From: Arachis hypogaea
Lineage: Eukaryota; Streptophyta; Magnoliopsida; Fabales; Fabaceae
Assembly: GCF_003086295.3 (NCBI RefSeq)
Contig: NC_092048.1
Span: 38,998,425 to 39,062,424 of the forward strand
DNA length: 64,000 nt
Reading direction: 5' to 3'
The translations under genes were made by a program, and so were the position numbers. Position 1 is the stretch's first letter; each line of letters opens with the position of its first letter. The notes beneath the pieces are model-generated. The model ran no database searches. It had not been told where the DNA came from and saw nothing but the letters and a program-made list of their open reading frames with translations. Positions 11,901 through 23,755 of the stretch are shown piece after piece.

Positions 11901-13656
11901 AGGTTGCATTTGTTCATCAGGTATCTCTGCCGAGATATGCTGCTCAATATCATGGGAGGATCTTGTTTTTTCACTTTGTTGAATAAATAACAATATGTGA
12001 CAGTGGGGAAGGCCACACTTTTGAAATTCAACTGTATAAACAACTGAAATTTACAAAAAAAAAGGTTAAATAAAGGTATAAGCAACATGCAGGTTAACAC
12101 AGACTAACCCAAAAGTAAGAAGTTGCAAAAAAACACAAGACAAATGCTTACTTGCTTTTGGCTTTCCAAATATAGATTCATTCTTTAAGTCTTTAAGTAA
12201 TTCGTCCAGCTTGATTTTAAACACTTTACAAATGATGTCTGGCCTGTCATTTAGCTTAGTGAATATCTGGCAACACATTATTTGATCTCTTTCCACTCTA
12301 GGTTACATGTGATAGTAATAAAATAGCTAGGATAGCCAGCATACCGGCATATAGCAAATGCATCTTTGCAATTGTTATACATGTACCGAGGAGCACCAAC
12401 AAATGAGGATGGCAAGATAACTCATCTGCCAATTTTTGCAGCAACTGTTTCACCCTGAATTAAGCACTCATGCAGCCAGTTGATAAGATCGAAACTTGTT
12501 TTGATGGTGTCTATGGTACTACAATCTTTCAGCCCCCACCATGGTGTAACTATCCACCAAAAACTGTTGAAACAAACGTCTAGATTTTAGTATACCTGCG
12601 ACTCATGTAATCTCATTTGAAGTCTAAAGGAAAAAAATTCCTTCATATTGATGGTTTCTCTCTTATAAATATTCCTCTTAGCTCTTTTGTTAGATATTAA
12701 AATATCGTTTCTAAAACCATCTTCTCCATATGAAAATAACAAAGGATATTAGAGAGCTAGGTACTGAGGGTGATTAGCATCAATTTATTTCAAATATTTT
12801 GAATGTGTCTCAATAATCACATCTTTAGCAAGGTTATCTGCATCAAAATCACCAACAATAAGAGCAGCAACTTCAGACGTTGACGGCAAATTATATCTTC
12901 TACCATCAGTATCTCTTTTTTTAATCAGATGGAGCCGAAGAGGTGTCGTTGAATCTTGATCGAATCTCTGCCTAGCATATCGAAATGTTTTAGCAAGGGA
13001 GTTTTTGGAATCAAGCATGTCTCTTAGGTCAGCTACAATTTGTCGATCAATAGAATTATGTTGACCAGTGTGCCTACAAAAATAAATGAGCCAAAAAAAT
13101 GGCAAACCAAATAAGGAAATCATAAGGAGTGAACAAAACACCAATTTAGCATTTTGGTTTATTACACAGACAAAACAACTAACTCAATTGCGTCAACTCT
13201 GTTTTGAACTTATTTTCAGTATCGTAAAAAAAAAGTTGTGCAAACTTAGGCTTGATAGATTTTTCTGGCACCAAACTCCCTATTGAATGATAACTCTAGC
13301 CACTGATAACAAACATTGGAAGAGCGGTCCCTTTATTTATTGAGTACTGTATTTTGCCCGCCATGGATGTAAATGAAAACATACCATTGAAGAACCTAAT
13401 ATGTTTCTAATAATGCAGGCGTAGCTTGGTCGTCATTACCATCCAACAACGACATCAACAGCGGAGGAGGAATCAGCAACAACGGCAACGTAACCTTGCC
13501 ACTCATGCAGCACATGCCAAACAATGTAATGTTATTGACCCCTCTTTTCATAAGGCGTTCGTGAATCCACATATCGGCTCCACAATAAAAATAATTGTGC
13601 GCAGGAAGCCCAATTGACCAAACATCTACCACAACAAATTGTTCAAAATAAAGCAA
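8992..13656 (-). pseudogene. Helitron RepHel protein (HUH endonuclease + PIF1 helicase), degenerate
   Basis: Pieces in order on the minus strand: an N-terminal Cys-rich region (13656-13396); the Helitron_like_N block with DMLDSKNSLAKTFR and NLPSTSEVAALIVGD (13144-12785); Rep core pieces GAPRYMYNNCKDA (about 12390) and LNDRPDIICKVF (about 12250). The HUH motif GLPHCHIL follows (His codons at 12005-12003 and 11999-11997), and then the tyrosine motif KYLFKYV (about 11590). Helicase pieces are GGLFFVYGYSGTRKT (about 10395-10350), IIWDEAPM (about 10145), VVHGGDFCQILP (about 10000) and the C-terminal GVYLPRPVFTHGQLYVALSR with stop at 8994-8992. The Walker A reads GTRKT where the family has GTGKT. 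Several frame changes and stops occur between pieces; some may be introns, but the helicase is probably dead. Confidence 0.82.
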
Positions 13657-14985
13657 TTGGTACGATGAAATGCTGGCATAAGGTATATTATTAAAAAAAT
13701 AAATAGTGAATATAGAAAAACACTTGGTTCAATAGCGGACGCCTCAGGGCCATGGACTTTAACAACATTAGGATCAGAAAAATGAGACTGAATCAGTTGC
13801 GATAACGATGACTGGGAACCACCACTGCGATTTTCATTGCCATTGTCACGTAGAATTTAGTATACTAATTGAGATGAATATAGTAATTACAATTCACGCA
13901 TGGGTTAATGTCTGAGAAATCACGCAACAACCATATCTGTAATTACAACTTGTAAAAACAGTTTCCAGACCAATGTGGAGTAGGATTGAACAAAATCAGC
14001 CACGAGTTTTAAATGGTTTATAGAAATTGTACATATCCAACGCACGGGGTGAAAGTAAAAATGCACAACATGACTTACTTCTTCTCTGTAATGGCGTACT
14101 TCCGATTGTCCCTTGCATTCGAAATCTTACACGAAGATGATGATGAATGCCACACTGGTTGTAACAGTGGTTTTCAGCAGTTTCGATGTTAGCGTTGTGT
14201 AGTAAAAAACGAAAAAAGAAAAAAACAAACTAGAATTATCATGTCAACAGAAACATATGAGCGGTCATCCCACGGCTACTACAAAATTTCAATTTATTTA
14301 TGGGACTTTTTTATGGAGGTTTTTTAAAACCTCCCCAACATTTTTTATTTGTGGCATAATATAAAACTCTCATTAATTATTATTAGTTAAAATTTAAAAA
14401 TTTCAAGTCCAATCATCAAAACAAGTGTTTATACCCTAAATTATTATAATTAAGCCCAAATAAATTTCACTCCAAACAAAAATTTGTCCAAACAAATTTA
14501 AAATTGAAAAAAGAAACTTAAAACGTGAGATCTAAAATACTGAATCCCTAGATCTACTCGCCACCGTCACATTCATCTCCGCCATTATCACCATCAAGCT
14601 TGCTGTAGTGTTCGAGATCAAAGGGAGAGTAAGCTCACCACGGTCGCCATTCATGTCCTCGTCTTTGCCGCCATCAAGATTCTCTGTCAATATGTTGTTT
14701 CCTTTGTCTACACGCCATAGCTTTTGAGATCAGAGAGAGTGAGTTCGTAGCCACCGCCGGCACCTCCATCAATCACCTAAGTTCAATTTCTGTTTGTTCA
14801 TTTTTCTTTTTCATTGTTATTTATTTAACTCAGTTTGGATATTCTTTTGTTTTTCACTTTTTCTCTACATTTTTCATGCATATATAGCGTGGTTGGAATT
14901 TGTTATGAAGAAATATCGTGGCAGTGGTAGTGCGACGGCAGTGGTGGCGGTGGAGCAAAGAATGGTTCTTCAAAGAACGCAATAG

Positions 14986-15080
14986 GTGAAGAAGAGTAGA
15001 CATGGACCAAGGTCGCAAAGCTCAGAGTATCACGGTGTCACTTTCTATCGAAGGATCAGGCGATGTGAATCGCATATTTG
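14986..15080 (+). pseudogene. Captured AP2-domain (euAP2/TOE type) exon fragment
   Basis: An exon beginning after AG at 14984-14985 reads [20 protein letters not shown] then [11 protein letters not shown], ending at a GT at 15081. Plant AP2/TOE floral regulators have [21 protein letters not shown] at the start of the first AP2 domain, and a conserved intron falls exactly after HIW, as here. Several DNA-contact residues are changed (RG to HG, RW to RC). Upstream sequence (14530-14985) is Ser/Ala-coding-like and GC-richer but not assignable. The rest of the AP2 gene is absent. It sits near the left end of the second Pack-CACTA-like element. Confidence 0.75.
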
Positions 15081-17008
15081 GTTAGAGTGGTTCGATTATA
15101 ACTTTCTTGTTGAGTTTTATTCTTGCTCATCCTTAAACGCTCCTTGCTAAGTATGGAGTGCTGCACACCTTGTTAATTCGTTAAATCTGAACTCTTTATT
15201 TATTATATTTTATTTGAATGGTTTGGATTTAAAAAGGTAACTTATTAATCAGGTTAACCATTTTTTTTTATAAATTTTAGATTTTTTTATAAGTTTCAGA
15301 TATTGGGCTGAAGTCCGAAAAAATAGTATATAAATATTAAAAGCAACATATCTGTACAACAAAAATAATTACTGGGCTTTAGAATTAAAATAAATAATAC
15401 ATGAAAAATAAGTTGAAAATCCATGTACTAAATTCAGAAAAAAAGATATATTAGAATCTAAAAAAAAAATAATATTAAATATATATTATGTATATAATAT
15501 TAAAATTTGAATAAAATTTTGTTTTGTATAAAATAAAATTATAATATTAAATATAAATACAATAATAAAAAATTTTGAGTTATATAAATTTAATTAATAC
15601 ATATATAGATACAATTTTATTTTGTGTGAAACAAAATTATAACATTAAATATGAAGTGAATGATAAAAGATTTTGTATTATATAAATTTAATTTAAAAAA
15701 CATATATACAACGTAAGAAGCAAACAAACATATAATAATTTTATTTTGTGCGAAACAAAAATTCATATAAAAAATATTTTATATAATTTTTTATTAACAA
15801 TTTTTTTATTGAAATGTTACTTTACTATATTTAAAATTTATTATTTTGTAATAAAAATATTATTAAAAATATATTATTAGTTTTTTCTTAAAATAACATT
15901 TTCTTTTTTTTTTTGTTCAAATACTATGACAAACAAATTTTATGCGACTATTCAATAAATATTATATAACTTAATAAAAGAAAGAAGTACTCATTTTTTA
16001 CCAAAAATAGGAAGACATCCATGAATTATAGCTCGTTGGCAAAGAAAGAAATACTCTTAATTATATATTAAATAGAATAATTATTTATTAGGCTCATTCT
16101 TATACAAATAAAAATTTCTCTTAATTTTTTATCTGTAATATTTTATACTAATTAGTTTAAAGTTTAATTATTTTTTGAATAAATCAATAAAAACGTAATA
16201 CAAATAATTGTTTAAATATAATTGTATTTTAATTTTTCATTCTATTACGTACACGTTGAGGATAATTTAAAATAAAAGATAATGGACTTGTTGTAACTGC
16301 CATGTATTTTGTGCTTTGACTGCGTCGTCATCTGAGAATTATGGCGCCTTCATGGAGACCGGAATTCTTCTACAGAATCATTTTTGTGTTTGGAGTTAGC
16401 CAACTAGTAGCGGTGACAGACAGGCTTCTTCCTCTTCTATGGCAGCGATTTTTCGGGCTTTGAAGGTTATTCATGGCAGAAGTGGAAGAGAGTGGGTTCA
16501 AGAGCATCAAAATCTGTGGCTAGCCAGAATGATAGTGGAAGCACCGCCAGCAAACAAAACAGTGAAGATGCTTGAAGACATCGTATCGACAATAACAAAG
16601 TAATGGAAGAATTCGATCAAGTTTTCTTGAGTACTTTTATGGTGTAAAGGTCGTCATGTGTTAAAAGAGGGAATTAGTTTTTTTTGTCAGTGTCAATTTG
16701 TTTATTCAACCCATGAAAAAAAAAGAAAAAAATAATAACAATAATAAATAAATTTAATTTACTTGATAACTTTTGATAGTAGGTTAACTTTTAAAGAGAG
16801 CTGCACTCTCTACTTTACCTGGAGTGCACTAGCTTTCGCCTTATTTCTCCATTTTGATGATTTCATAATTGATGTTATTTTTATTTTATTTTATTCTTCC
16901 TTTTCCCCTGATTCAACAACTCCATACTCATATTCATGATTATTGATTAATTATGCTCTTGATTTAACAACAGCATGATGAATTCTGCCCTTTTCTTGGA
17001 AATTGATG
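15081..17008. other. AT-rich, no recognisable gene
   Basis: Very AT-rich sequence between the AP2 fragment and the nested retrotransposon. A GC-richer island at 16315-16605 contains an open stretch starting ATGGCGCCTTCATGG at 16341 that looks exon-derived, but I do not recognise it. It could be another captured piece of the same element. Confidence 0.4.
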
Positions 17009-17394
17009 CTTTTTGTAATACCCGGTCTAACCGAAATTAATTAAATAATGAGTTAAATAGGAGCGAATATGGTTGGAAGATTTGGCAGTTGGAATTTGAT
17101 AATTTAAATATGATATTTGGATTCAGTGAATTTTTCCGAGTCGAAAAACATAGTTTTCTGCGTAAAAGCGCGCAATAGAATTTTGACCAGTAGTACCGGC
17201 TAAGATCTGTCTGGTACTATAGCTAAGGAAATTGATTATGAGTAAATAAGATTAAGGAATGAAGAATTATAATTAGGGGAGGTAGAAATTTTTAAAGTGC
17301 GATTTAGAGCGCTAATCTTAAAGGGTTTTGGCCCAAAATTGGGCTAACGAACAAAAATAAGTGAACCGGGCCTAAGTGGACTCAATACCCAACA

Positions 17395-17402
17395 TATATA
17401 AA
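17395..17402 (+). promoter_or_regulatory. LTR TATA box
   Basis: TATATAAA, about 100 bp upstream of the conserved leader block. The 3' LTR has the same motif at 24136-24143. Confidence 0.6.
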
Positions 17403-19089
17403 CATTAGTTATGAGCATTTCAGCTCATTTTACCCTAAAAGGAAGGGTTGGGGCGCTGATTTGGGAAGAGAGAAGAGAAGAGAGAAAACCTAACTCTCTT
17501 TGATCTTCAAACCACCATAACTTGAGCTACGAGGCTCCGATTGACGAGTCGTTTGTGGCCACGCGTTGCTCTTCTCATCCTCTACAGTTTTATCTAAGTT
17601 TTGTGGTGAGTATTCCATTCATCTCTGCCCAGTTTTCAAAATTCCCCACTGTTACATGTTTTTAGGTAGTTAGTATTGAAATCTTGTGATTTTGGGTGTT
17701 TAGGGATACTCCAACATGGATTCTAAGCGGGTTATATCCCTACTTCATATGGGCTGAGGTAAGAAGTGCTCAAACTCTTGTGATTTGTCATTTTTATGAG
17801 CCCTAGGTTGATGTATGAATGTGATATTGGTTATGTTAGTGTATTTGGTGATGTTGGTGCATAATTGGGAGATTGGTATTGCTTGAGGAGCTTTGGTGAG
17901 GCTTGGAGCTAAGGTTGGTGAAGGCTTCCAAAGAAGAGGCTCAATTGGTTTAGCTACAAGAGGTACGGTTTAAGTTTCATTTAAGTACCGTGTGGTGTGA
18001 TGAGAATTCCTAGGCTAGATGCCCCTAGGATTAAGTTTGGATTGTGTAAATGGTTGGTGCTAATATGCATAGTTGGTATATAATATGAATTAATGATTGG
18101 GTTGAGAATTGTGTGGCCTTGTATGCTTGGTGTATTGAAAATTTGATGTATTGGGTAATGAGTATTGATTTGTGGTTTATGCATTTAAATTGTGAAATTA
18201 GGCCGAAGGTCGTGAATTTTGGGCCGGAGGCCGAAAAGAGGTAAGGAAGGTAAGTTGACATGTGCATTATACGATGACACAAGTGATTGGATAAATTTCA
18301 GATAATGAATATATGAATGATTGGGTTGGTTATTGAATAATAAGGTTTGGGGAGTTAGAGTGTGGAATTTGGTAATTTTTGGTGAAATTATATAGATGAG
18401 GTATGTTTGGTTTTGGTTGAGATATATTATGTGGTCATATATGTGATTATGATTATTGATGCCTTAGCTTGATGGTATGATAATGCATTAGAGATACGTA
18501 TGTTGTGATATATGCTTGAGGAATGATTAAAGTTGATTTGTGGGTGAAACCACGTGATAATGAGTATGATATTGATTATGTATAATGATGGTTGATTGGA
18601 AATAGTGTTGTTGAAATTTGGCATGAGGAAGAGTATATGATATGTAAATGTGTTTGAGTTTGAGCCACTTGGGTGAAGTGGGTTAAAATGGTGGGATGAT
18701 GTTTTGTGAATTGTGGTAAAGTGTTAATGTGTGAGTTGAGGAGGCTTAATGATGATTTTGGTATATTTTGATTGATTTCAAAGAAAGGGATGAAATTGGC
18801 ATGTTTTGGTTGATTTTGAAAAGAGTTGGAAATGGCTTGTTTTGAAAATGGCACTTTGTGGTTGTGTGAAAATATGGTTTTTGGGCATACTTTGATGGGA
18901 CATAACTTGGACTGCGGATTTTTGTTTTGTGCCAAACTTGTTTAAAAGTGAAATTGGATTTGCGATGTCCATGTCGTTCGAAGAACGGGCGAAAAATGAT
19001 TTAAAATGAGAAAGTTATGTCCATCGGAAGATTGGGGGTTGAATCTGTGAATTCTGCAGCTTTTAACTTAGAAAATTTTTAGCAGAATG

Positions 19090-19345
19090 ACCCTCCACGC
19101 GTGCGCGTGGTGTACGCGGGCGCGTCGATGCGCTGCACCAAATGCCCAGCCATTTTCCCGAGAGTTGTGCCAGAATTGTGCCAGTTTTGTGCCTGGGGCG
19201 CAAGTGCACCCACGCGTACGCGTGGCTGACGCATACGCGCCGTTTGGCTATTTTTCAATCCGCGTGTCCGCGTGTATGATGCTTGCGCGTCGATGAGTTT
19301 TGTAGCCATCCACGCGTGCGCGTGGAGTGCGCGTATGCGTGGCCC
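19090..19345. repeat. CpG-rich palindrome cluster in LTR
   Basis: Three near-palindromes built on CCACGCGTGCGCGTGG (19095, 19214 and 19310 areas) lie within 250 bp of otherwise AT-rich LTR, with many CGCG steps. The 3' LTR has the same cluster at about 25838-26135, with an extra unit, and the LTR of the element at 54444 has a shorter version at 56030-56105. Confidence 0.65.
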
Positions 19346-19760
19346 TGTTTTCATGCCAAAGTTGATTTTTGAGTTTTAAAAGCCAAATCTCATGCTTCTA
19401 AGCCTCTGATATCACCCCTTATGTATTAAATCATTATGATATGCCTAGCAATGAGAAAGGAGCTAGGGGATGTGGTAACTTGCGAGTGAAGCAAGGGGAA
19501 AAGTTATGATCAATGGTGATCAAAGATGATTATATGAGATATGGAGGATGACGGTGGAAGTACCGTGTATGCCATGTGCCGAAGGGCTATATTTATTGAT
19601 AAATGGCTGGTTCTTGATTGAACCATGAGCCAGATGGCTGAGTTATTGCCGGGTTATGGCAAAGCCATTATTGGTTATGGCTGAGTATAAAAGCATATAT
19701 GATTAATGAATGAATGTGTTAAATGGATAATAATGGAGAATGTTGAAATGTGACGTGTGA

Positions 19761-20442
19761 CCCCGGGTAGTAGTAAGAGTGGTGCTTCATCATGCTTGCT
19801 CCAGGTTAATGTTTGAGATTTGATAACAATGACGATTGCTTTTAAACTGAACGAATATATGTTTTGAGATCCTGGGCAGTAGCAAGGGTTGTGGTTCGTT
19901 CCACTTGCTCCAGGTCAGAGATTGTGATGCTTGGGTAGTAGCGGCAGTAGTGGTGAATCCACTCGCTCCAGGTTGAGCTTTTAGACACCCGCCTGGGTAG
20001 TAGCCGCATTAGTGATTATTTTACTGGCTCTGGGTTGAGCGGGTAGTAGCAAGGGGTGTTTCTGTCCAATGGTTAGCTACCAGGACATGTCGGGTTGGCT
20101 ATATAACCGACAGATGATATCATCAGCCATAGGGCAGGCATTCATCATTTGCATATGTTTGAATTGTTTGGGTTTGCCTGTTTGTTTTGGATTTCTACAT
20201 CATATATGCCATGTTACCTGATTATGTGCTACTTGTTCTACTTGTACCATATTTGTGTATTACTTGCCTGTATTGCTTGTGTTTGTACAACTGAGAGGCC
20301 CCTCATGCTGGTGTCGGTGGATGTTGAGGGCTGTTCTTGATGAGATGAATTGATGATGCGATTGCATGATGATGATGATTATTGAATGAGATAATTTGAA
20401 CTCCCTGGGTAGAGGCAGTGATGTGGTTTCACTAGCTCCAGG
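19761..20442 (+). repeat. Array of about five CCTGG...CCAGG hairpin modules (5' LTR)
   Basis: Modules at about 19761-19806, 19871-19914, 19930-19972, 19991-20034 and 20403-20442. Each opens with (C)CTGGGTAGTAG, has an inner short stem (GTGG/CCAC, AGTGG/CCACT, AGTGA/TTACT or TCACT) and closes with GCTCCAGG. The inner stems differ but remain complementary. The first module is a fusion of two modules still separate in the 3' LTR. Confidence 0.7.
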
Positions 20443-21287
20443 TGAAGGTATGATGTATTGATATAGAATTGTTGAGATAGAACAACTAGTGATGATTTTG
20501 GTTATGATTCTGAGTCTGATTTGTGGAAGAGTTAGCGAGTTGGGAAACATGTCAGACATGAATTAGATTTAGCACTCCCTTATGACAGTTGCCTATTCAT
20601 GGATTAGCGAGAACCTAGGATGGATAATTGGTGAAGAAGTTTAGGATGCTTAGTGAGTTTTATTGCAGTGCATTGTATTTATTTGACACTTTTACCGTAT
20701 TGGGAACCCATGGGCCCGGGGTTCTCATTCCGTATATATCTCTTGTTTTTCAGATACAGGTCCAGGTGCTCAGAAGTGATTTGTGGGTCGTCTGAGAGAC
20801 GGCGAAGATCTTTATTTTCTCTCCTTTGTGTTTTGCTTAGAATCTCTCCACCTTTATTTTGAAACGATTATATTATGTATTGAACTCTTTTGAATTTTCC
20901 TATAGAGACTCTCATGTTTCCTTCGGGAGAGATTAGGATATACTGTTGTCAACTATTTTCATACTGTACTCTAGCCGGCCTAAACTTCGCGGGTCGCGAC
21001 TAGTGGCTATTTACTTATGTTATATATGTCTATCTGTTATCTACCTCTTAATCTCCTCTACGCCTTGTCCGTATATCGCTTTCGGCTTCACAGTTTATCT
21101 TTTGTTGTCGAAATGTGAGTGACACGTGTTCGCGATTTTGTTTCTACTCTTTTCAGGCTTCTCAATTAATACTCCTTTCGAAATTACCTACTTTTATATA
21201 TTAAAAATCCACCTGAGAGTCGTACCATCGTAATATCATTGACTTATGACTCGAGCATAAGGATTTGAATATTAGGGTGTTACATTA

Positions 21288-21300
21288 TGGTATTAGAGCA
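21288..21300 (+). other. Primer-binding site (tRNA-iMet)
   Basis: TGGTATTAGAGCA three bases after the 5' LTR. It matches the plant initiator tRNA-Met 3' end complement (TGGTATCAGAGC) with one C-to-T change. Confidence 0.85.
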
Positions 21301-21500
21301 GTTCGTCCTCGTGAGCCTGAGGGATGGAACTGCTTATGCTTCAATGCATACTCTGAGTCTGTACCTGTGCTAGTTAGGGTATCTAACCGATACATCTACC
21401 ATGAAGTCCATGAGTGTACCTTTGGTACTTTGAAGCACTATACTTCCGATATTGAGACTGATCAACTTGATATCGATTGTTTGGTGTGTATAGGAACCAG

Positions 21501-22520
21501 ATGGCGCCTCGTGGACCCGGTCGGGGACGTGAGAGAGATCGTACTAATACGCAGGAATCAGAAATCAACCCGAATAACCCGATAAACCTTATGACGGCAT
21601 TGGAGAATATGGCTGCTGCTATGCAGGCCACCGCGGAGGCTCTTGGGCAACAGATAAACAATAATGGCAATGGCGGAAGGAAAGCTCAGGGCCCAATGAC
21701 ACTGGCAACCTTCTTAAAGGTTAATCCACCTAAGTTCAAGGGAACCACCAATTCGACTGAAGCTGATACTCTGTTTCAGGCCATTGAGCGAGCACTGCAA
21801 GCGCAGTTGGTGCCTGAAGAGCAGTGTGTTGAATTTGCTACCTATCTGCTCACGGGGGAAGCATCACATTGGTGGCAAGGGGCTCGACGTCTCCTACAAA
21901 AGGGGAATGATCCTATCACTTGGGATGCCTTCCAGGTGGAATTCTATAAGAAGTACTTTCTGAATTCTGCCAGGACAGCCAAGGAATTAGAGTTACTGCA
22001 ATTGAAGCAAGGTGCTATGTCCATATCTGAGTATACAGACATATCCGAGGAGCTATTCAGGTTTTCCCGCATGTGTCAGGGAGCTCCGGGAGACTTCGAG
22101 GAATGAAAATGCATTAAGTATGAAGGAGGACTCCGGAGCGACATCTTAAGTTCGGTGGGACCAATGGAGATCCGAACTTTTTCAGAGTTGGTGAATAAGA
22201 GCAAAATTGCTGAAGAGTGTGTGAAAAGGAGGGTTGCAGAGAAAGGAAGTCATAGAAAGCACAACGAAGGATGCGCACCAAGGGGTCGAGAGTTTAAGGA
22301 GAGAGGATACGTACAACACTTTCCCCAAGGACAGAATAACTTTGCGACGAGTGAGGAGTCCTAAAGGAACGGTAAGGGAAAACGGGCAGCGGCTGCTTCT
22401 GATGTTTCAAGCTATCAGAGATGTGGAAGTCATCACCCAAATAGGCCGTGCCGATTGGGGTTAGGTGTATGTTACAAGTGCGGGTTACCAGGGCATGTAT
22501 CAAGAAATTACGAACAAGGA
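21501..22520 (+). pseudogene. Retrotransposon gag, broken by in-frame stops
   Basis: Gag packages element RNA into virus-like particles. The frame starts at ATG 21501 (MAPRGPGRGRERD). It has the retrotransposon gag domain with [30 protein letters not shown] and [16 protein letters not shown], and closely follows the gag of the element at 57952. A TGA at 22104-22106 replaces the tryptophan codon found in that relative. The frame then continues in phase to a second stop at 22362-22364. Further in phase, CYKCGLPGHVSRNY (about 22470-22511) is the zinc knuckle with its last cysteine changed to tyrosine. No pol follows. Confidence 0.85.
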
Positions 22521-23744
22521 GAGAGTCAGGATGCGGGCCGATTGCGACAGTAAGATTGAGGTAATTGCCTTAATACAAATGGATAAATGCCTGTGATGTA
22601 AATGACTTTCTGTTGAGAATGATGTGTTGTGTTTGTTATGTAGTTGGTTGATTTCTGGATTTTTGGTGAAACGGATTGAACCTGTGACTTTTAGTTCCTT
22701 TGATTTAAATAGATAAGGGATGGTCCTAAATGATGGATTTGGAAACATTGATTAGAATTGTCGGTCAAGTTAAGTGGTGGTTTAGTACTTGAGGAAATAA
22801 GTGATGGAACTAATACTTGATGAGAAATCAAGGTGGCATAGCGGAAGCTTGCTAAAGCGTTAGCATAGTATGGTAATAATAAGGAAAAGTGGAGTATGAT
22901 TGGAAATGCTTTATGCTTTGAGTACTTAAAAGTTTAGTGAGCTTATGTAGATAATGATTCTAGGTAATTGGAATTAATTGCGGCTGTAAGCCTTGATGGT
23001 TCTGAAACGGATGAGGAAATTATCATTGATGCGTAATCGGATTTAGATGATGATTGAGTGCAAGTTGTCGTGTTCGAGAGATGAGTGCTATGATGTTTGG
23101 TCATGGTGACCTTGGATTTAAATCAAGATTTATAATGATCGGTTTCAGAGGAATAGTTTGGAAACCTTTAAATTGCAATGCTGATGCGGTACTGAGATTG
23201 GTTTGAGGGAACCTGTGACGGGTGGTAAACTCCAAATTTTTGGGAGGTGCTGTTAAATTTTTTTTCTTTTTCCAATAATTTGAAGGAGTGTTGGTTATAG
23301 TTTCGAGAAGGACCTTTGATTTGAATAACTTTAACAAAAGAGATGTGTTTCAAATGCTTTTATAGATTATTAAAGTAAGCCGGATTCTTAAGATTTTGTC
23401 AGCTTGTTAGTCCAAACTCATTTGAATTCTAAAAACGAAGAAGGCTTTGATTAATTATAGTGATGTGGGATGATGGCTATGATTAACAATGATGGCAATA
23501 TTATTGATGACATGATTTGAGATTTAATAGGTGTGAGTTGATGAGACGATAAAAGTAAGGAACGAGGTTGTTAGTCGGCATTGAACGAATGACCGAGACC
23601 CTCGAAGATAGAGAAATCAGAGCGCGGCAATGGAAGTGCGCAGAGTAAAAGGACCTTGGAACTGTTATGTGTTGGATATAAAGGCAGACTACGCTCGCGT
23701 ACTCGCAGTGATGGATGGAATTTTCGAGGGCGAAAATTTCTGTT
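22521..23744 (+). other. Internal region without pol
   Basis: About 1.2 kb of T/G-rich sequence between gag and the 3' LTR. No reverse transcriptase, RNase H or integrase motif in any frame. It replaces the roughly 4 kb of pol seen in the related autonomous-type element. Confidence 0.7.
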
Positions 23745-23755
23745 AGGGGGTAGAA
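23745..23755 (+). other. Polypurine tract
   Basis: AGGGGGTAGAA directly before the 3' LTR start TGTAATACCC; the expected priming site for plus-strand DNA. Confidence 0.75.

Larger units (their letters stand above)
8808..14273 (-). mobile_element. Helitron (rolling-circle transposon), 3' part; 5' end not located
   Basis: On the minus strand the element ends in a GC-rich hairpin (8820-8836), then 8 bases, then CTAG (8811-8808) followed by host T, the standard Helitron 3' terminus. Upstream on the same strand lies a decayed Rep-helicase gene reaching at least 13656, with further Rep-N-terminal-looking exons up to about 14190. The 5' TC end was not found before 14276, where a CACTA-type element is inserted. 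The Helitron may continue after 33624, where a short minus-strand exon near 34.1-34.2 kb could be its N-terminus. Confidence 0.8.
17014..21284 (+). repeat. 5' LTR of the gag-only element
   Basis: 4,271 bp, TG...CA bounded. It contains a TATA box, a conserved leader block (about 17501-17567) followed by a GTGAGT donor-like site at about 17603, a CpG-rich palindrome cluster (19090-19345) and an array of hairpin modules (19761-20442). Antisense open frames at 18031-18972 are by-products of T/G-rich sequence. It is about 200 bp shorter than the 3' LTR, mainly through lost repeat modules. Confidence 0.93.

Noticed and set aside
18427..18972. Minus-strand frames of 65-119 codons (also 25168-25715, 55510-55909 and 63515-63914)
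   Set aside because: Repeated in every LTR copy, antisense to T/G-rich LTR sequence, no domain.
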